A stretch of 9,026 nt of DNA from GSA-30 sp036384435 (GCF_036384435.1 NZ_DASVMI010000152.1:1-9026), one strand, 5' to 3'. Counted from the stretch's first letter, positions 1-6,831 are shown. Numbers and translations: made by a program. The notes: a model not told the origin generated them from the sequence alone.

Positions 1-124
1 TCCAGTTGAAGAACGTCGCTTCGCAGATCCCCATCTTTCGACAAACTTCCGCTACCGTCGTGCCGCTCTCGGCCTGGCGCAGGGCGAACGCAATCTGCTC
101 TTCGGTGTATTTGGTCTTCTTCAT
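1..124 (-). CDS. IS3-family transposase OrfA, N-terminal 41 residues
   Basis: This is the start of the small DNA-binding subunit (OrfA) of an IS3-family transposase. OrfA recognises the element ends and is normally followed by OrfB, the DDE catalytic part, joined to it by programmed frameshifting. The visible protein begins MKKTKYTEEQIAFALRQAES and continues with V-A-E-V-C-R-K-M-G-I and A-T-F-F-N-W. That is the classic helix-turn-helix opening of this family. The ATG is preceded on the minus strand by a GAGGAGG ribosome binding site (plus positions 135-141), about ten bases away. The gene runs off the left edge, so whether the element is intact cannot be judged. Confidence 0.85.
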   Translation of the reverse strand, partial: MKKTKYTEEQIAFALRQAESGTTVAEVCRKMGICEATFFNW

Positions 125-185
125 AGCAAAACAGCCTCCTCATGAGGGTCAGTTTCGCCGAAAAACTCTACTTTGAAACGCTACA
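1..185 (-). mobile_element. IS3-family insertion sequence, partial (5' end)
   Basis: The left edge carries the beginning of an IS3-type transposase gene read leftwards, so this is the 5' end of an insertion sequence whose body lies outside the window. The minus strand has a stretch beginning TGTAGCGTTTCAAAG about 60 bases upstream of the transposase start. A 5'-TG terminus at that distance fits an IS3-family end, so I put the element boundary near base 185. The opposite end is not visible, so neither the inverted repeat nor a target duplication can be confirmed. The boundary is an inference. Confidence 0.5.
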
Positions 186-231
186 AATGGCAGGGATAAG
201 GTCACCTGCGGCCAGAGTGCGGCCAGAAACG

Positions 232-257
232 AAAAAGCCCACTCATAAAAGTGGGCT
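232..257 (-). terminator. Rho-independent terminator of the tRNA-Phe gene
   Basis: On the minus strand, AGCCCACT and AGTGGGCT form a perfect 8-bp stem with a 6-base loop, followed at once by a run of five T (plus-strand A at 232-236). It lies 17 bases past the CCA end of tRNA-Phe, which is where the transcript should end. The IS end lies beyond it, so the tRNA unit is undamaged. Confidence 0.85.
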
Positions 258-273
258 CAGTCGTTGCTATACA

Positions 274-349
274 TGGTGGCCGGGGACGGAATCGAACCGC
301 CGACACGGGGATTTTCAATCCCCTGCTCTACCAACTGAGCTACCCGGCC
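274..349 (-). tRNA. tRNA-Phe (anticodon GAA)
   Basis: This 76-nt gene folds into a full cloverleaf on the minus strand. The acceptor arm is GGCCGGG paired with CCCGGCC, the discriminator base is A, and CCA is encoded. The anticodon stem is GGGGA/TCCCC around the loop TTGAAAA, which places anticodon GAA at plus positions 314-316. The T arm contains GGTTCGATTCC. The gene has its own promoter and terminator. tRNA genes are common integration sites, and an integrase gene lies 275 bases away, but on the 5' side of the tRNA rather than the usual 3' side. No second copy of the tRNA 3' end is visible in the window. Confidence 0.97.
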
Positions 350-371
350 AGGGTATGGCGTTGAGCCGACA

Positions 372-400
372 ATTAAAGCGGAGTTGGCTCCCCTCGTCAA
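372..400 (-). promoter_or_regulatory. Sigma-70-type promoter of tRNA-Phe
   Basis: On the minus strand there is a TTGACG -35 box (plus 395-400), a 17-base spacer and a TTTAAT -10 box (plus 372-377). The -10 box lies about 22 bases upstream of the mature tRNA 5' end. Both boxes are close to consensus and the spacing is ideal. The assignment is from sequence only. Confidence 0.75.
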
Positions 401-432
401 GGCTTTTTTACCTCGTAAGTGGCGCTACGCCT

Positions 433-475
433 GGGTTGAAGCTCAACCCCTGAAACCAAGATATATCATCTTGGT
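433..475. repeat. Pair of adjacent perfect inverted repeats between tRNA-Phe and the integrase
   Basis: Two hairpin-capable palindromes sit five bases apart. The first is GGGTTGA-AGC-TCAACCC at 433-449 (7-bp arms). The second is ACCAAGAT-ATATC-ATCTTGGT at 455-475 (8-bp arms). Neither is followed by a T run on either strand, so they do not look like terminators. They lie upstream of both the tRNA-Phe promoter (minus) and the integrase (plus). They could be operator sites, recombination-site arms or a remnant of an element end. Function unknown. Confidence 0.5.
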
Positions 476-623
476 CAGCGCAAAATGTGGCTCGTCGCTG
501 CGGGAGAAAATTGACTGAACGAGTCCTCTCCACCCGACAAGAACCGCTCGATCAGGGGCCATCAGGGTGCCGTACGCGGGGGTATCATCGATCCAGCGGT
601 GTTCGCCAAGACGGGGATCGGAT

Positions 624-2279
624 ATGGCAGTTCAGCTCGAACTTTCTCAGATGTTGGTGGACAGCCTGACGTTTGAAAATCGGATCGTCGGATTGAATAA
701 GGCCGGGCGCCCGCTCTTTGAGCCGACCCCACCGGGCACTGCCGAATGGATCGTGCGCGACGGTGGAAAGCGTGGGCAGGCCGGGTTGCTTATACGCATC
801 ACATCGGGAGCGATCACCTGGTGCGTGCGCCGGAAGATGGGGGGCAAGTCCACCCGCCGGGCCATGGGCCGCGCGCGAAAGGCCGATGACTTCACTGGCC
901 GGGTCCTGACCTTGGATGAAGCCCGCAAGCGGGCGCGTGCATGGCTGGTTTCAATGGAGGAGAACATCGCCCCCCTGCGGGTTCGAGAGGATCATTTAAA
1001 GCAAACCAAGCTGGCGGCCGAGCACCGACGGTTGACCATGGCGGTGGCGTTCGCCGACTTTATTGAGGCCAAGCGCAAACACAAAGCCAAGTTGGGGGAG
1101 GAGGGGCGCCTGGAGGTCGGTGTTGGCAAACGCCGAACCGCTGACCCCAAATTGCGGGACAGCAGCACCGCCGACCGAATCAAGGTCCAACGGTGGCTGG
1201 ACGAGTCGCCCATGTGGCAGGTGCCCATCGGCCACCTCACCGAGGAGGTGGTCAGCGAAAGCCTAACCCCACTGCTAAAACGGGCCGCCGGCGGCCAGCC
1301 CAAGATCAGCTGGGGTCCGAAATCGGTCTCCAAGGGCACCCTGGACAAAATCTACCGCCACCTAGACGGCGCTTGGTGGCGCGCGGCCAAGATTCTCAAA
1401 CTGGGAGTGGGGAGAGATGAGGGGCCGCTTCGGCTGTAGCGCCAGAACCACGAGAGCGATTGGCCTGCGGATCGGATGGTGCGAAAAGCGCTGGACACCA
1501 CGTCGCCCGACCACATTCAGTGGCTGAAAGCGTTGTTGGAAATGCAGAAGGTCGCGCATGACCCGGCGGTGTTCACCCACCGCACCAGCCCCCGTAGCAA
1601 GGCGATCAAGCCCCACCTGTCCGTGCTCGTTGATTTCTACCTTCTGCTGATCCTTTGGGGCACCCGCGCCAGGGAGACCCGACTGCTGGAATGGGCGCAG
1701 GTGGATTTGACCAAGCGTCTGATCTGGCTGGCCGAGGACACCACCAAAAATGCGGCCTTGGACGTGATGCCGTTGACGCCCTGGGCCGCTGAGATATTGC
1801 AGGAGCGCAAACGCCTCAACGAACTATGGCGACCGGATGCGCCAGGGCGTTATGTGTTTCAGTCCCGGGGGCACGGCCATCCGATCAATAGCCCCCGTGG
1901 TGTGTTGGTTGCCCTGGCTGAGCAGACGGGCATTGGGCTGACTGCCCACGACCTGCGCAGGTCCCTGGCCCGAGAGATCGGCAGCGACGATGACTTGCTC
2001 CACACCGCCCGCCTGTTGGTCAGTGGGGCGGCGCTTCACCACGGAGCGGGAAAGGGCGGCAGCCGAGTGGCGGGGGCCACCCATCGCTACCTGGAAGAAA
2101 AGGCCAATATCCTGCGCCCTCTTTACCAAAAGCGGGAAAACCGGCTTCGGGAGCTTGTGGGCTTGCAGGGTGAGAAGCCAAAGGCCGAACTGGACGTCGA
2201 CGCCGTGCTCGACCGCATGCGGGCTGACCCGGAGTTCTTCCAGCAAGTCATGCAGACGGCGCTTCGGCCAAAATCCTGA
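624..2279 (+). pseudogene. Tyrosine recombinase/integrase interrupted by an in-frame amber codon
   Basis: This is a site-specific integrase of the tyrosine recombinase family, which catalyses element integration and excision. Read in one frame from ATG 624 it would be 550 residues plus one internal TAG at 1437-1439 (codon 272). The 624 start is chosen over GTG 567 because the protein looks natural from MAVQLELSQ onward. The N-terminal piece contains a DUF4102-like arm-binding region (about residues 35-115, with R-D-G-G-K-R-G-Q-A-G-L-L-I-R and L-T-L-D-E-A-R-K-R-A) and then a core-binding helical region. The catalytic domain lies wholly after the stop: G-T-R-x-x-E (Arg 348), T-K-N (Lys 375), H-D-L-R-R (His 442, Arg 445), L-H-H (His 472/473) and T-H-R-Y (Tyr 489). 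An internal ATG at 1476 could start a 267-residue catalytic fragment, but it lacks a clear ribosome binding site. CAG to TAG is the simplest origin of the stop. Confidence 0.85.
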
Positions 2280-2427
2280 TCAAGACCGCAAAGGCAGAAG
2301 GGCTTCTGTAATGCTGACGTATTCCTCGACGCCCTTCGGCGGATTGATTGCCTGATGGCAGAGGTGCCCTTAGATTTTCGGATCGAAGGGATCGCGGAAT
2401 TGATGGATTGAAGATCCGACAGAGGTT

Positions 2428-2456
2428 TTTACATTGTTCCTAACTTGCAGGGTAAT
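2428..2456 (+). promoter_or_regulatory. Possible promoter of the chimeric membrane gene
   Basis: TTTACA (2428-2433), a 17-base spacer and GGTAAT (2451-2456) lie just upstream of the ATG at 2478. The -35 box is fair and the -10 box is weak. No terminator with a T run is visible between the integrase and this gene, so read-through is also possible. Confidence 0.3.
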
Positions 2457-2477
2457 CGGTCTGCACAGGGAGTTTGT

Positions 2478-3287
2478 ATGTCTATTGGCGGTTTGTTAAT
2501 AGGGAAAGCTTGGGACTTGTCCGTGGACCGCATGTTAGACGACGTGATCGGCCTAGCCATCGCCAAGGCCTCAAAGCATCGATCCCGACGCTTCATCGAA
2601 GCGCTGATCGAGGCGGTTCGGCTCGAAGTGGACCATGATGTTTCGGAAGACGAATTGAATGAGTTGCTGGCGAAGCTGGCGAACAAGACCAACTCCGAGG
2701 CCGTGTTCGATGCATGCAGCAGAGCTTGCCTATCTAGGTCTAAGGATATTGGGCCGCGAATCATCGCTTTTCTTACGGCGGTATTGCCTGGTGAAGAAAG
2801 AGGGCCGACCGATGAAGAGGAAATGATATTAGATGTGGCCGAACGGCTAAATGATGACGAGTTAAGTTCGTTGGTCGACATCATTCGTCTTTGGGAAAAG
2901 GAGCTGGTTTCCGGCTTGTCCAAAATGGTGAGGGCAGCAGTGGCCGGCTATGCCTTGGCCTATGAGCTGCTCCACCAAGTGACCTTTACCTATTGGGTGC
3001 TGATCGCCGGTTTTCGATTGGCGGCTTTGATTTACGTTCCCCGTCGTTATTGGGTCGCGCTCGCCGTTGGCGAATTAATCCCACAAATCTATTTAGCAAT
3101 AACTTGCGAGCCGCAATACGGATGGCTCTGGTCCGTGGTGGTCATGACCTTCATTCCGATTGTGTTGGCCATGCCGGCGGTTTACTGTTGTCAGCAGACG
3201 TTGCGGATGACACCGACGCGCGGTGGCGTGCGCATGGACGTGTTGCTGTTCTGCATCCTGCTCACCACCTTCAGGCAATACCGCTAA
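2478..3287 (+). CDS. Chimeric protein: unknown soluble domain joined to a truncated MASE1-like membrane domain
   Basis: I do not recognise this 269-residue protein as a whole. Residues 1 to about 148 are soluble, charged and predicted helical. They begin MSIGGLLIGKAWDLSVDRML and contain a conserved-looking S-K-D-I-G-P-R-I-I segment, a D-E-E-E acidic patch and N-D-D-E-L. From about residue 150 the character changes. Hydrophobic segments appear (roughly 153-168, 171-188, 193-209, 216-238 and 254-264), with Y-W-V-L-I-A-G-F-R-L-A-A-L followed by P-R-R-Y-W and G-E. This resembles the start of MASE1 sensory membrane domains found in front of GGDEF/EAL or kinase modules. MASE1 is normally about 300 residues; here it stops after about 120, with no output domain. 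An in-frame ATG at 2925 sits at the change and may be the original start of the membrane protein. I chose ATG 2478 over TTG 2445 because it begins the soluble domain cleanly. It is likely a recombination product and may be non-functional. Confidence 0.6.
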   Translation: MSIGGLLIGKAWDLSVDRMLDDVIGLAIAKASKHRSRRFIEALIEAVRLEVDHDVSEDELNELLAKLANKTNSEAVFDACSRACLSRSKDIGPRIIAFLTAVLPGEERGPTDEEEMILDVAERLNDDELSSLVDIIRLWEKELVSGLSKMVRAAVAGYALAYELLHQVTFTYWVLIAGFRLAALIYVPRRYWVALAVGELIPQIYLAITCEPQYGWLWSVVVMTFIPIVLAMPAVYCCQQTLRMTPTRGGVRMDVLLFCILLTTFRQYR

Positions 3288-3312
3288 AGCTATTCGTACA
3301 CGAATTCATTCT

Positions 3313-3341
3313 GGCCGAAGGCGCTGATCGAGGCTTCGGCC
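3313..3341. repeat. 8-bp inverted repeat in the leader of the phospholipase-like gene
   Basis: GGCCGAAG (3313-3320) and CTTCGGCC (3334-3341) form a perfect 8-bp stem with a 13-base loop. It lies 31 bases before the ATG at 3373 and 25 bases after the stop of the preceding gene. No T run follows on the plus strand. It could be a weak terminator of the upstream frame, or a leader structure. Confidence 0.45.
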
Positions 3342-3372
3342 GTGTCCTTGCGCACCCATAGGAAAGCCCCCC

Positions 3373-5832
3373 ATGATCGACACCACCGACACCACCGACA
3401 CGCCTGCCGATAGCGCCAGCGACATCGAGGCCCTGGCCGCCAAGCCGCTGCCGCCGCTGGTGTTCGCGCGCGACAGGCGCAAATACACGCGCTTTCTCGA
3501 TCCGCTGCACACTGGCCCCGGCCTGCAGCTGTTCGAATCGCCCGAGCATGAGGCGCTGGGCGATGGGCTCATCTTCATCGATCCCAGCGGCAAGACGTTC
3601 ACGCAGTCGGCGCCGAACACGAACTACTTTCTCACAGATGGTGGTCAATACCTGAGCTACGGCCAGGTCATGGCCCTCGCCGGCGATTTCTACGGCGTGC
3701 CGAGCCAGCCCATTTCCGATGGTGCCGCCGCCAGCGATCAGCAGGCGCGCTTTCTCGCGGCCTTCAATTCCCTTTACTCGGAAAAGCCGGTCAACGGCGT
3801 TTACCAAGCGCAGCAGATCCTGCAGATCATGCAGCAGCAGTCGGACACCGTGACCGACAGCGCCAACCAGATCATGGCGCAGCACCCCTATACCGACGAT
3901 GCGTGGTCCCAGGCCTACACGGCCGCTAATAGCGACAACCAGTTTGACAAGGCCTACAACTTTGCCACTGGTGCGGTGGAGGCCACGCCTTGGTTCATGT
4001 CGCAGGGCCGCTACCTGCAGCTGGCCAATGTGAACTGGGATCATTTCGGCGCGTGCGCGGTGGCCTGCTATCTGGCCGGCCATGCGGTGGCGTGCGATAC
4101 CGCGGCCGGCGGCGACTACATGCGCGCCTATGCCATGGAAGCCTTCGCCTGCCACTTCCTCACCGACCTTTTCTCCACCGGCCACCTGCGCACGCCGCGA
4201 AAGGCGCTGCACACGGCGAACCCGGCCTCAGACCTGTGCGCGCAGCGCATGCACGACGAGGATTCCTACAACGGCCTCGTGGTGCACAACCAGAAGGGCA
4301 ATACCTGGATCGCGTATGGCGACAAGCGCCTCAATGATCCGCCCAACCAGCTGAACTACACGATGGCGCAGGCGGCCGTGACGCTGTCGCTCAACGAGGT
4401 GATATCGGCGCTCGGGTCGAAGAATCCATCGGCGCCCAACGCGGCGCTGAACCTGATTCCGAATCTCGACATGGCGACGAACGCGCAGGACACCGCCAAC
4501 TGGTCGCCGCTGTACGTGCTGGACAATACGGGCGCGCCGCTGGTGCGCGACACGCTCTCCGATCTGCGTTGCCGCGAATGGACCTCGCTGTTCTACTACG
4601 TCTCCACCTACTGGCGCACGCCCGCGGGCGGCGTGCACAGCCTTGCCGGCGCGCCTCCGGGCCGCGGCGTGGCGCCGGCGCACGCCATGGCCTGGCAGAG
4701 CCATCGCATCATCGGCAGCTCAGAGGACGATCTCGCGCCCAGCGCCGCCATAGTGACCAACCCCGATAACGGCCTCGGCAACACCACCCCGATGAGCCAG
4801 TTCGGTAACCAAAATCTCGGCAGCGACGCCACGCCGGCCATGCAGAACACGCTAGTGGCAGTGTTCCGCAAGAAAAGCAGCGATAGCAGCAATCACCATC
4901 TGCACTACGTGGCGGCACCCATGACCGACGCGCCGGCGTTTAAGATCTATAACTCCAAGGACATCAGCTTCAACGGCCAATCCACCCACACCACCAAGGG
5001 CGGCGATCCGGCCGTGGTGGCGCAGCCGGGGCAGCTCTTCATGGTGTATCCCGACGACTCCGGCGTGCTGCACCAGGCCACGTGGTCGGCGGCCACCGGC
5101 ACCTGGACAGCGCCGAGCAACAACACCCTTTTCAGTGGCAACGACAGCAAGACCTATACCTTGATTCAGCCGGTGTCCGACCAGGCCTCGCCGCGTGTGG
5201 CGCTGTGCAACCTCGCAAGCTCGGTGTCTTCGCAAGTGAGCAGCGCGGGCCTGTATCTCGCGTTTCCCACGGCTAACCTGCTGGCCAGCGGCGGCAATAT
5301 CGCGCTCAGCGCCTCGACCACGCCGGGGGCGTTTTCCACGCCGCATACTTTCCGCTACAGCGCCGGCAACGCCACGGTGAACCCGCGTACCGTGCTCGGC
5401 GTGAGCCTGGTCGAGTACCAGGATTCGCTCCTGCTCGCCTACGCCGACGTCACCAGCGGCGGCGCCATCCGGATAGCGCAAAGTGCCGATGGCAAGAACT
5501 GGACCCAGCTCGCCGGCAGCGTGCGCAGCGCCAGCGGACAACCCATCTGGACCGCCTCCGCGCTGAGCCTGGTGGTGTACGGTGGCTTGCTCGCGGTGCT
5601 AGTGAACGACACCAACGGCAACATCACCGCCCACACCTACCTCAACAGCACCGGCCGCTGGGTGGACTACACCGTGCAGGGCACTTCCAACGGCAGCACC
5701 GGCAAGGCACCGTTGCAGTCGCTCTACGGATGGAGCGCGTTGGCTTGGCAGAACCAGGCCTACGTGGTGTTCAGTGACAAGGCGAACGGCGCGCCCAGCA
5801 TCATGACCACAGCCAGTTCCACGGCGTCATAA
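3373..5832 (+). CDS. Zinc-dependent phospholipase C-like protein with C-terminal propeller-like module
   Basis: The N-terminal half (about residues 25-420) resembles the zinc-metallophospholipase C/P1-nuclease fold, closest in feel to the Pseudomonas fluorescens and Legionella phosphatidylcholine-PLC group. These enzymes hydrolyse phospholipid headgroups using histidine and aspartate zinc ligands. Candidate ligands seen are E-H-E-x-L-G-D near residue 60, His 224, His 237, the A-C-H-F-L-T-D segment (His 261, Asp 265) followed by G-H-x-R-T-P-R (His 271), then His 294/Asp 295 and His 305. The rest (about 490-815) has recurring beta-blade-like units (near 494, 555, 686 and 739). One unit carries an Asp-box-like S-A-D-G-K-N-W (704-710), suggesting a sialidase or lectin-type propeller that could bind a target surface. 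There is no signal peptide or membrane segment, so any export would need a non-Sec route. The N-terminus has a DTTDTTDT repeat. AGGAAA lies 8 bases before the ATG. The gene is GC-rich and appears intact. Substrate is not established. Confidence 0.6.
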   Translation: MIDTTDTTDTPADSASDIEALAAKPLPPLVFARDRRKYTRFLDPLHTGPGLQLFESPEHEALGDGLIFIDPSGKTFTQSAPNTNYFLTDGGQYLSYGQVMALAGDFYGVPSQPISDGAAASDQQARFLAAFNSLYSEKPVNGVYQAQQILQIMQQQSDTVTDSANQIMAQHPYTDDAWSQAYTAANSDNQFDKAYNFATGAVEATPWFMSQGRYLQLANVNWDHFGACAVACYLAGHAVACDTAAGGDYMRAYAMEAFACHFLTDLFSTGHLRTPRKALHTANPASDLCAQRMHDEDSYNGLVVHNQKGNTWIAYGDKRLNDPPNQLNYTMAQAAVTLSLNEVISALGSKNPSAPNAALNLIPNLDMATNAQDTANWSPLYVLDNTGAPLVRDTLSDLRCREWTSLFYYVSTYWRTPAGGVHSLAGAPPGRGVAPAHAMAWQSHRIIGSSEDDLAPSAAIVTNPDNGLGNTTPMSQFGNQNLGSDATPAMQNTLVAVFRKKSSDSSNHHLHYVAAPMTDAPAFKIYNSKDISFNGQSTHTTKGGDPAVVAQPGQLFMVYPDDSGVLHQATWSAATGTWTAPSNNTLFSGNDSKTYTLIQPVSDQASPRVALCNLASSVSSQVSSAGLYLAFPTANLLASGGNIALSASTTPGAFSTPHTFRYSAGNATVNPRTVLGVSLVEYQDSLLLAYADVTSGGAIRIAQSADGKNWTQLAGSVRSASGQPIWTASALSLVVYGGLLAVLVNDTNGNITAHTYLNSTGRWVDYTVQGTSNGSTGKAPLQSLYGWSALAWQNQAYVVFSDKANGAPSIMTTASSTAS

Positions 5833-5841
5833 CCCCCGCGG

Positions 5842-5873
5842 AAAAACCCGCATCCTGCTGCGACGGTGCGGGT
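5842..5873 (-). terminator. Rho-independent terminator reading leftwards
   Basis: On the minus strand, ACCCGCA and TGCGGGT form a 7-bp GC-rich stem with a 14-base loop, followed by five T (plus-strand A at 5842-5846). It stands just after the phospholipase-like stop codon but faces the wrong way for that gene, which has no T run on its own strand. It would stop a leftward transcript coming from 5900-6250, where no convincing minus-strand gene remains. Confidence 0.6.
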
Positions 5874-6305
5874 GTTCTGGCATAGCGCGATTTCGATCAA
5901 TGCGGGCTGGCGCAAGGAGCCGCCAATACTGCGAAGGGATACGAAAGGCGTACAGACCACCATCGCCATCGCCGAGCGGCTCGGGTTGAAGGGTGTCGAT
6001 CGCCACGCCACCGTGATGGTCAAATACTGGAAGCTGGCAGTGGAGTTCCGCACGGGAAAGCCATGGATGACCCGTTGGCGCCTCGGTCGGGGCTTGGGCT
6101 GAAGCTGACGGTCGAAGAGGCGGGAGATGGGGCCGTCCCGTCGGAGGCCGAAGTTGTGATGTGGGGCGTTTGAGTAAGGAGCGTTGTGAGAATGTCCGCC
6201 ATGTCGCGTGAGCGCTCCATATGCCGAGAGAGCGAGCAGCAAGGGGGCTATGGTTGTTCATTCCAGAGGATTTGGGCCAAGCGGCGTGAGTGACGCCCCG
6301 TCGAC

Positions 6306-6431
6306 ATGATGAGGGAAATCGGCCTGCTCTGATCCAGAGGCCATGACGATCGCACCATTGCCCAAATGATCGGAGTCACCACCTCGTGGATATCTGCGGT
6401 TGGATTGCTGCTGGATAGGGATGGCAATTAA
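6306..6431 (+). pseudogene. Possible helix-turn-helix remnant (resolvase or transposase type)
   Basis: Read from ATG 6306, the frame gives M-M-R-E-I-G-L-L, a TGA stop, and then S-R-G-H-D-D-R-T-I-A-Q-M-I-G-V-T-T-S-W-I-S-A-V before ending at TAA 6429. The part after the stop has the spacing of a helix-turn-helix (T-I-A-x-x-I-G-V-T-x-x-x-I-S), as in transposases, resolvases and small regulators. The fragment is very short and interrupted, and no neighbouring homologous sequence is visible. It may be chance. Confidence 0.2.
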
Positions 6432-6477
6432 AGATCGGGGCTGAAGCGGCACCATTCTCTATGTCAAGGAATTAACG

Positions 6478-6831
6478 ATGAAAGTTCCAGCATTGAAAAT
6501 GCTCCGGGTTACGGTCGTACTTATTGCGGCACTTCTCAATCTCGTTGGTTGCACAACCCCGAGACAATACGTGTGGTCTCCGCCTCCAGAGGGAGTGATT
6601 AGAGATAAGGTTGCTGCAACCGCCATCGCTCATGCGATATGGTTTTCGATGAATCCATGGAAAGATGAGCCATCGGAACAAATGTGGCAGGAACACTTCG
6701 ACGCGATTCGAAAGGGTAATACTTGGTATGTTAATGAAAAGAGTCAGCCGCCAAACTCCCTTGGTGGAGAAGTGACAATCATGCTCGATGCGAGGGATGG
6801 CCGGGTGATTGAGGTGGCCGCTTCACAATGA
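6478..6831 (+). CDS. YbbC/YhhH-type NTF2-fold immunity lipoprotein
   Basis: This 117-residue protein resembles the YbbC/YhhH family (NTF2-fold immunity proteins, Imm-NTF2-2), many of which sit beside Rhs or other polymorphic toxins and are thought to neutralise them. It has a lipoprotein signal: a basic start, a hydrophobic stretch (about 10-22), and the lipobox L-V-G-C with Cys 25. Thr at +2 predicts outer-membrane sorting rather than inner-membrane retention. Family-like landmarks follow: D-K-V-A-A-T-A-I-A-H-A-I-W, then N-T-W-Y-V, L-G-G-E-V-T-I-M-L, and D-G-R-V-I-E-V near the C-terminus. Length is normal and the frame is intact. AAGGAAT precedes the ATG by about seven bases. The gene is more AT-rich than the phospholipase-like gene, consistent with transfer. 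No toxin gene is recognisable next to it, so it is an orphan here. Confidence 0.7.
   Translation: MKVPALKMLRVTVVLIAALLNLVGCTTPRQYVWSPPPEGVIRDKVAATAIAHAIWFSMNPWKDEPSEQMWQEHFDAIRKGNTWYVNEKSQPPNSLGGEVTIMLDARDGRVIEVAASQ

Larger units (their letters stand above)
5833..6477. other. 645-base stretch without a convincing gene
   Basis: Several open frames cross this stretch on both strands, but none gives a protein I recognise. The most coding-like is a plus frame from GTG 5866 to 6102 (78 residues). Its middle part, with T-T-I-A-I-A-E-R-L-G-L, uses codons with many G or C third positions, so it may be the remnant of a gene. A 33-residue frame, ATG 6192 to 6293, has an AAGGAG site nine bases upstream but no recognisable content. 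A possible helix-turn-helix remnant at 6306-6431 and a minus-strand terminator at 5842-5873 are listed separately. Confidence 0.5.

Noticed and set aside
207..229. Direct repeat of TGCGGCCAGA next to the terminator
   Set aside because: Only two short copies with no link to a gene or IS end; not enough for an att or iteron call.
142..453. 103-residue open frame on the plus strand
   Set aside because: It runs antisense through the tRNA-Phe gene, its promoter and terminator, and has no protein-like content.
2294..2307. CAGAAG-GG-CTTCTG inverted repeat after the integrase stop
   Set aside because: A two-base loop and no T run make it a poor terminator.
3271..4212. 313-residue minus-strand open frame
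   Set aside because: It is opposite the phospholipase-like gene; its Arg/Gly/Val-rich composition is the usual antisense shadow of GC-rich coding DNA.
4228..5541. Long minus-strand open frames (4228-4704, 4852-5541)
   Set aside because: Antisense shadows of the same gene, with no ribosome site or recognisable domain.
5760..6261. Two overlapping minus-strand frames of 144 and 160 residues
   Set aside because: Both cross the leftward terminator and overlap the end of the phospholipase-like gene or its stop; neither has recognisable content. They remain possible only as gene debris.
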